Of a stretch of 7,056 nucleotides of DNA, positions 5,448 to 7,056 are shown one piece after another. Each line of letters opens with the position of its first letter. The first letter of the stretch is position 1. The translations under genes and the position numbers were made by a program. A model generated the notes under the pieces. That model was not told where the DNA came from, did not search any database, and saw only the letters and a program-made list of their open reading frames with translations. The stretch is from CAYPTI01 sp964413525 [NCBI: uncultured bacterium] (GTDB lineage: Bacteria; T1Sed10-126), in contig CAYPTI010000056.1 in NCBI GenBank assembly GCA_964413525.1, positions 1 through 7,056 on the forward strand. Reading direction: 5' to 3'.

Positions 5448-5785
5448 GAACTGTTCATTCCGGTGACGTCCGGCTGGCCCCGGTCGTACGCGAGACCCTC
5501 CTCATCCGGATCCGGTTCGTCGTACCCCATCTTTTGGCTCTCGGTCTGGAGATCTTCGTCGACCACCACGTCGAATTCGACGTTTTCGATGTCGAGCGTG
5601 TCGAAGATCAGCCGCTCGAGTTCCTCGTACGACTGATACCCCGGGACGCTACCCGTGATGGCGGCGAAGTTTTCCTCCACCTCGATGTCGAGGTGATCCG
5701 ATTCAAATTCCATCTCCGATTCGACGTGATCGACGATCTCCCAGTACACGGAGTCGTCAGCGGGATGGTTCGCGTCGGTGACCAT
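5429..5785 (-). CDS. Acidic BON-domain-like protein, cytoplasmic
   Basis: The 118-aa product has a BON-like alpha-beta core at about residues 13-77: helix VYWEIVDHVESEM, then LDIEVEENFAAITGSVPGYQ (the strand plus the conserved glycine of the 'V-x-G-x-V' type turn), helix SYEELERLIFDTLD and strand NVEFDVVVDE. BON domains in OsmY-type proteins usually bind membranes or lipids and are exported, but this protein has no signal peptide. It is strongly acidic throughout, and its tail (DEPDPDEEGLAYDRG) looks disordered. The role is therefore unclear: stress or envelope-associated is possible by family only. GAGGGTGA about 7 nt upstream supports the ATG at 5785. It diverges from the 68-aa gene and converges with the zinc-ribbon gene, so it stands alone. 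The match to BON is by pattern and moderately sure. Confidence 0.72.
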   Translation of the reverse strand: MVTDANHPADDSVYWEIVDHVESEMEFESDHLDIEVEENFAAITGSVPGYQSYEELERLIFDTLDIENVEFDVVVDEDLQTESQKMGYDEPDPDEEGLAYDRGQPDVTGMNSSPRRQF

Positions 5786-5907
5786 GATTACTCACCCTCT
5801 GGAAAAATTTGTGGTTCGGTTATGCGTTGACTGATATTGTTACCAAGACAAACGGATGACCGGGGGAGATTATTCCCACCGTTTTGAACGGGCAGGAGGT
5901 TCCCGCC

Positions 5908-6114
5908 GTGACCGAACGATGCGGCATCGATCCATCGCATGAATTTGAGTCCACGTCCGGCACCCGGAAGATCTTCCGGGACGGATCCTATACTCGAGAT
6001 CGGGCCTGCCCCCGGTGCGTGGAAGCCATCCGGGAAGACCGGCTCACGGACTTCCGGATTTTCGTCATCAACGGGGAGGAAGTCGTTCTCCCCCGTGAGG
6101 AAATCGACGTCTGA
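5908..6114 (+). CDS. 68-aa protein with a possible Cys/His metal site
   Basis: The start is set at GTG 5908 because AGGAGG ends 8 nt upstream; a longer frame from TTG 5884 would run through this ribosome binding site. The product has C5, H11 and the pair CPRC (C34, C37), which together could bind one zinc ion (C-H-C-C), followed by VEAIREDRLTDFRIFVINGE and a final LPREEIDV. The last 25 residues look like a beta-strand section with a conserved-looking turn at NGEE. There is no signal peptide or membrane helix. I do not recognise the family. It is divergent from the BON-like gene across 122 nt and has no gene closely following it. Confidence that it is translated is good because of the strong ribosome binding site and the Cys spacing. 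Confidence 0.65.
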   Translation: MTERCGIDPSHEFESTSGTRKIFRDGSYTRDRACPRCVEAIREDRLTDFRIFVINGEEVVLPREEIDV

Positions 6115-6567
6115 GGTCAATCCCTTCGCCGGTTCCGAAGGAGCGTCCACCCCTGGAAAGGACTCTGGGATGGGTTGATTGAATCCCTTCACGCCAGTTC
6201 CTCCTTGCGCTTCGTTTCTTGACTTTTTTCCTTCCGCCTACGAACAACCTAATTGGATTCCGGCCAGCCCTCAAAAGAATTATGGTATTCCGTAAGTACT
6301 CCGGGACCCGTTTCCACCGGAACGTCCGAATGGAACGGGACCGAAGGAGCCGGGATGACCCGAACCCTCCTCCGTACTTCGATGCGTCTCGTTACGGATT
6401 CCTTCCCGGGGGAGGGACGCGGTACGCTCCTCCTGCAGTTCTTCCCTTCCGTCCGGTGCTCGGCGGGCCTGGGTTCAGGGAGAAGCAAACCCGAGAAAAG
6501 GGAGAGGGACCCCTCACACCCCCGTCCGGCTCCTTCCCCCGCCGGGAAGAGGAAGACTATCGACGAT

Positions 6568-6591
6568 TCCTCCGGACGAAATTCCGGAGGA
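6568..6591. repeat. Perfect 9-bp stem with 6-nt loop in non-coding DNA
   Basis: TCCTCCGGA (6568-6576) and TCCGGAGGA (6583-6591) are exact inverted copies around CGAAAT. It is the most stable local structure in the long gene-free stretch. No T-run follows on either strand. It could be part of a structured RNA or a protein-binding dyad. Confidence 0.55.
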
Positions 6592-6772
6592 TTGCCAAGT
6601 CTGTCCTCATGGGTGTATATGGTTCACGGCCCAACGAATCGAGAATCGCAGGGAATTAGCCGGCCCGCGTGAACCAGGTCGTTCCTGTTCCAGCCGATCT
6701 GACACTGATGAAAACAAGTCTTTTCCAGACCTTCAAGGTTCCTCTAACCGAGCAAATATTCCCCAATATATA

Positions 6773-6786
6773 AGAGTTCAAACTCT
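6773..6786 (-). terminator. Short dyad with AT-rich tail after the right-edge gene
   Basis: AGAGTT (6773-6778) and AACTCT (6781-6786) are inverted around two bases. On the minus strand the dyad is followed by TATATATT, about 30 nt after the stop of the right-edge gene, so a weak terminator is possible. The usable stem is only 4-5 bp. On the plus strand the same AT-rich bases could instead be a -10-like element or operator. Confidence 0.3.
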
Positions 6787-6816
6787 CGGGATCAAGGAAG
6801 GAAGGGGGGGATCCGC

Positions 6817-7050
6817 TCAGGGAACTTCCATGCTGGAGACTTCGTCGAATTCGTGTCGTTGTTCGCCTTCTTCGAGGTTGATTCCGTGAATAACGTGTTT
6901 GTAGAACGTGCCATCCTCGGTCTCGTAGTAAGCGATTTTACGGGTGTCCTCGGCGGTGGTTCCGAGAATTTGTTCGTTAATTTGACGGCCTCGAAATTGG
7001 ACGGTCTCCTCGGGGAGTTCGATCGTATGTTCTTCGTACTCACCGCTCAT
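6817..7050 (-). CDS. Small acidic protein of unknown function, start at window edge
   Basis: The frame gives 77 residues from ATG 7050; a GTG directly before it (7053) is equally possible, and the true start could lie outside the window because only three bases precede it. No ribosome binding site can be judged. The product is acidic, with MSGEYEEHTIELPEETVQFR at the start, a middle part that looks beta-rich (KIAYYETEDGTFYKHVIHGI) and an acidic end (EQRHEFDEVSSMEVP). There is no cysteine, signal peptide or membrane helix. I do not recognise the family. The coding character is good: the hydrophobic pattern is regular, and a stop is followed by a dyad. It is separated from the 68-aa gene by the long gene-free stretch. 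Confidence 0.68.
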   Translation of the reverse strand: MSGEYEEHTIELPEETVQFRGRQINEQILGTTAEDTRKIAYYETEDGTFYKHVIHGINLEEGEQRHEFDEVSSMEVP

Positions 7051-7056
7051 CACGTG

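Larger units (their letters stand above)
6115..6816. other. About 700 bases without a convincing gene
   Basis: Long frames exist here (for example plus strand from ATG 6282 to 6659, 125 codons), but they are Arg/Pro/Gly-rich, lack ribosome binding sites and overlap equally long frames on the same and opposite strands, as expected by chance at this GC content. The stretch has a strong hairpin at 6568-6591, an imperfect inverted pair CCCGTTTCC (6307-6315) and GGAACGGG (6332-6339), and AT-rich sequence at 6750-6790, unlike the rest of the window. I found no tRNA, RNase P, tmRNA or transposon-end signature. It may hold an unannotated RNA, a decayed gene or only regulatory DNA. Confidence 0.55.

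Noticed and set aside
5827-5855. TTGACT as -35 for the 68-aa gene
   Set aside because: No acceptable -10 box lies 16-18 bases downstream.
5788-6192. Minus-strand frame opposite the 68-aa gene
   Set aside because: It is antisense to a frame with a strong ribosome binding site and Cys motif, and has low-complexity Pro/Gly content.
6282-6659. Plus-strand frame of 125 codons in the gene-free stretch
   Set aside because: It has no ribosome binding site, a biased Arg/Pro/Gly composition, no recognisable domain and competing frames of similar length. It stays a weak candidate only.
6771-6790. GTTCAAAC resembling a tRNA T-arm
   Set aside because: The surrounding bases do not form a 5-bp T-stem, and no other tRNA arms are found upstream.

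Overview
This GC-rich window (roughly 60% GC by eye) comes from a bacterium. Most genes start behind AGGAGG-type ribosome binding sites, GTG starts are common, one promoter has a perfect TATAAT, and the recognisable proteins are bacterial in type. Arg is mostly CGG, and several products are very acidic. I cannot name the genus. The gene set would fit a Gram-negative or deep-branching lineage, but that is only a guess. I see no transposase, integrase, phage gene, CRISPR array, rRNA or tRNA.

Layout, left to right. (1) 1-856, minus strand: an unrecognised 175-aa protein with a Pro/Asp/Glu-rich tail, followed by the start of a second unrecognised gene that leaves the window at base 1. (2) 857-934: a short divergent intergenic region with a 9-bp inverted repeat around the leftward gene's ribosome binding site. 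(3) 935-2300, plus strand: a DEDDh 3'-5' exonuclease of the DnaQ type, a small protein with the alkyltransferase-like (MGMT) DNA-binding fold but no reactive cysteine, and a 91-aa helical protein of unknown function. (4) 2301-2616: a non-coding gap. (5) 2617-3862, minus strand: a compact molybdenum-cofactor operon moaD-moaE-moaB with overlapping stop and start codons. (6) 3863-3993: a divergent promoter region. (7) 3994-4710, plus strand: a short DnaJ/CbpA-type co-chaperone with only one C-terminal client-binding domain. (8) 4711-4876: a leader with a clear extended -10 promoter, then 4877-5404, a four-cysteine zinc-ribbon protein resembling the BCAM0308 family. (9) 5429-5785, minus strand: an acidic cytoplasmic BON-domain-like protein, convergent with the previous gene. 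(10) 5908-6114, plus strand: a 68-aa protein with a possible Cys/His metal site. (11) 6115-6816: about 700 bases without a convincing gene, containing one strong hairpin. (12) 6817-7050, minus strand: a small acidic unknown protein whose start lies at the window edge.

How the genes fit together. The moa genes form one functional unit: MoaD and MoaE make molybdopterin synthase, and MoaB adenylates or binds the product. The exonuclease and the alkyltransferase-like protein may be a small DNA-repair group, which is inferred only from adjacency. The rest are single-gene units of housekeeping or stress character. The best leads are the alkyltransferase-like protein with PYWRVV in place of PCHRV, the MoaD whose Gly-Gly is not at the C-terminus, and the single-domain DnaJ. 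I did not find evidence for a wholly new multi-gene system.
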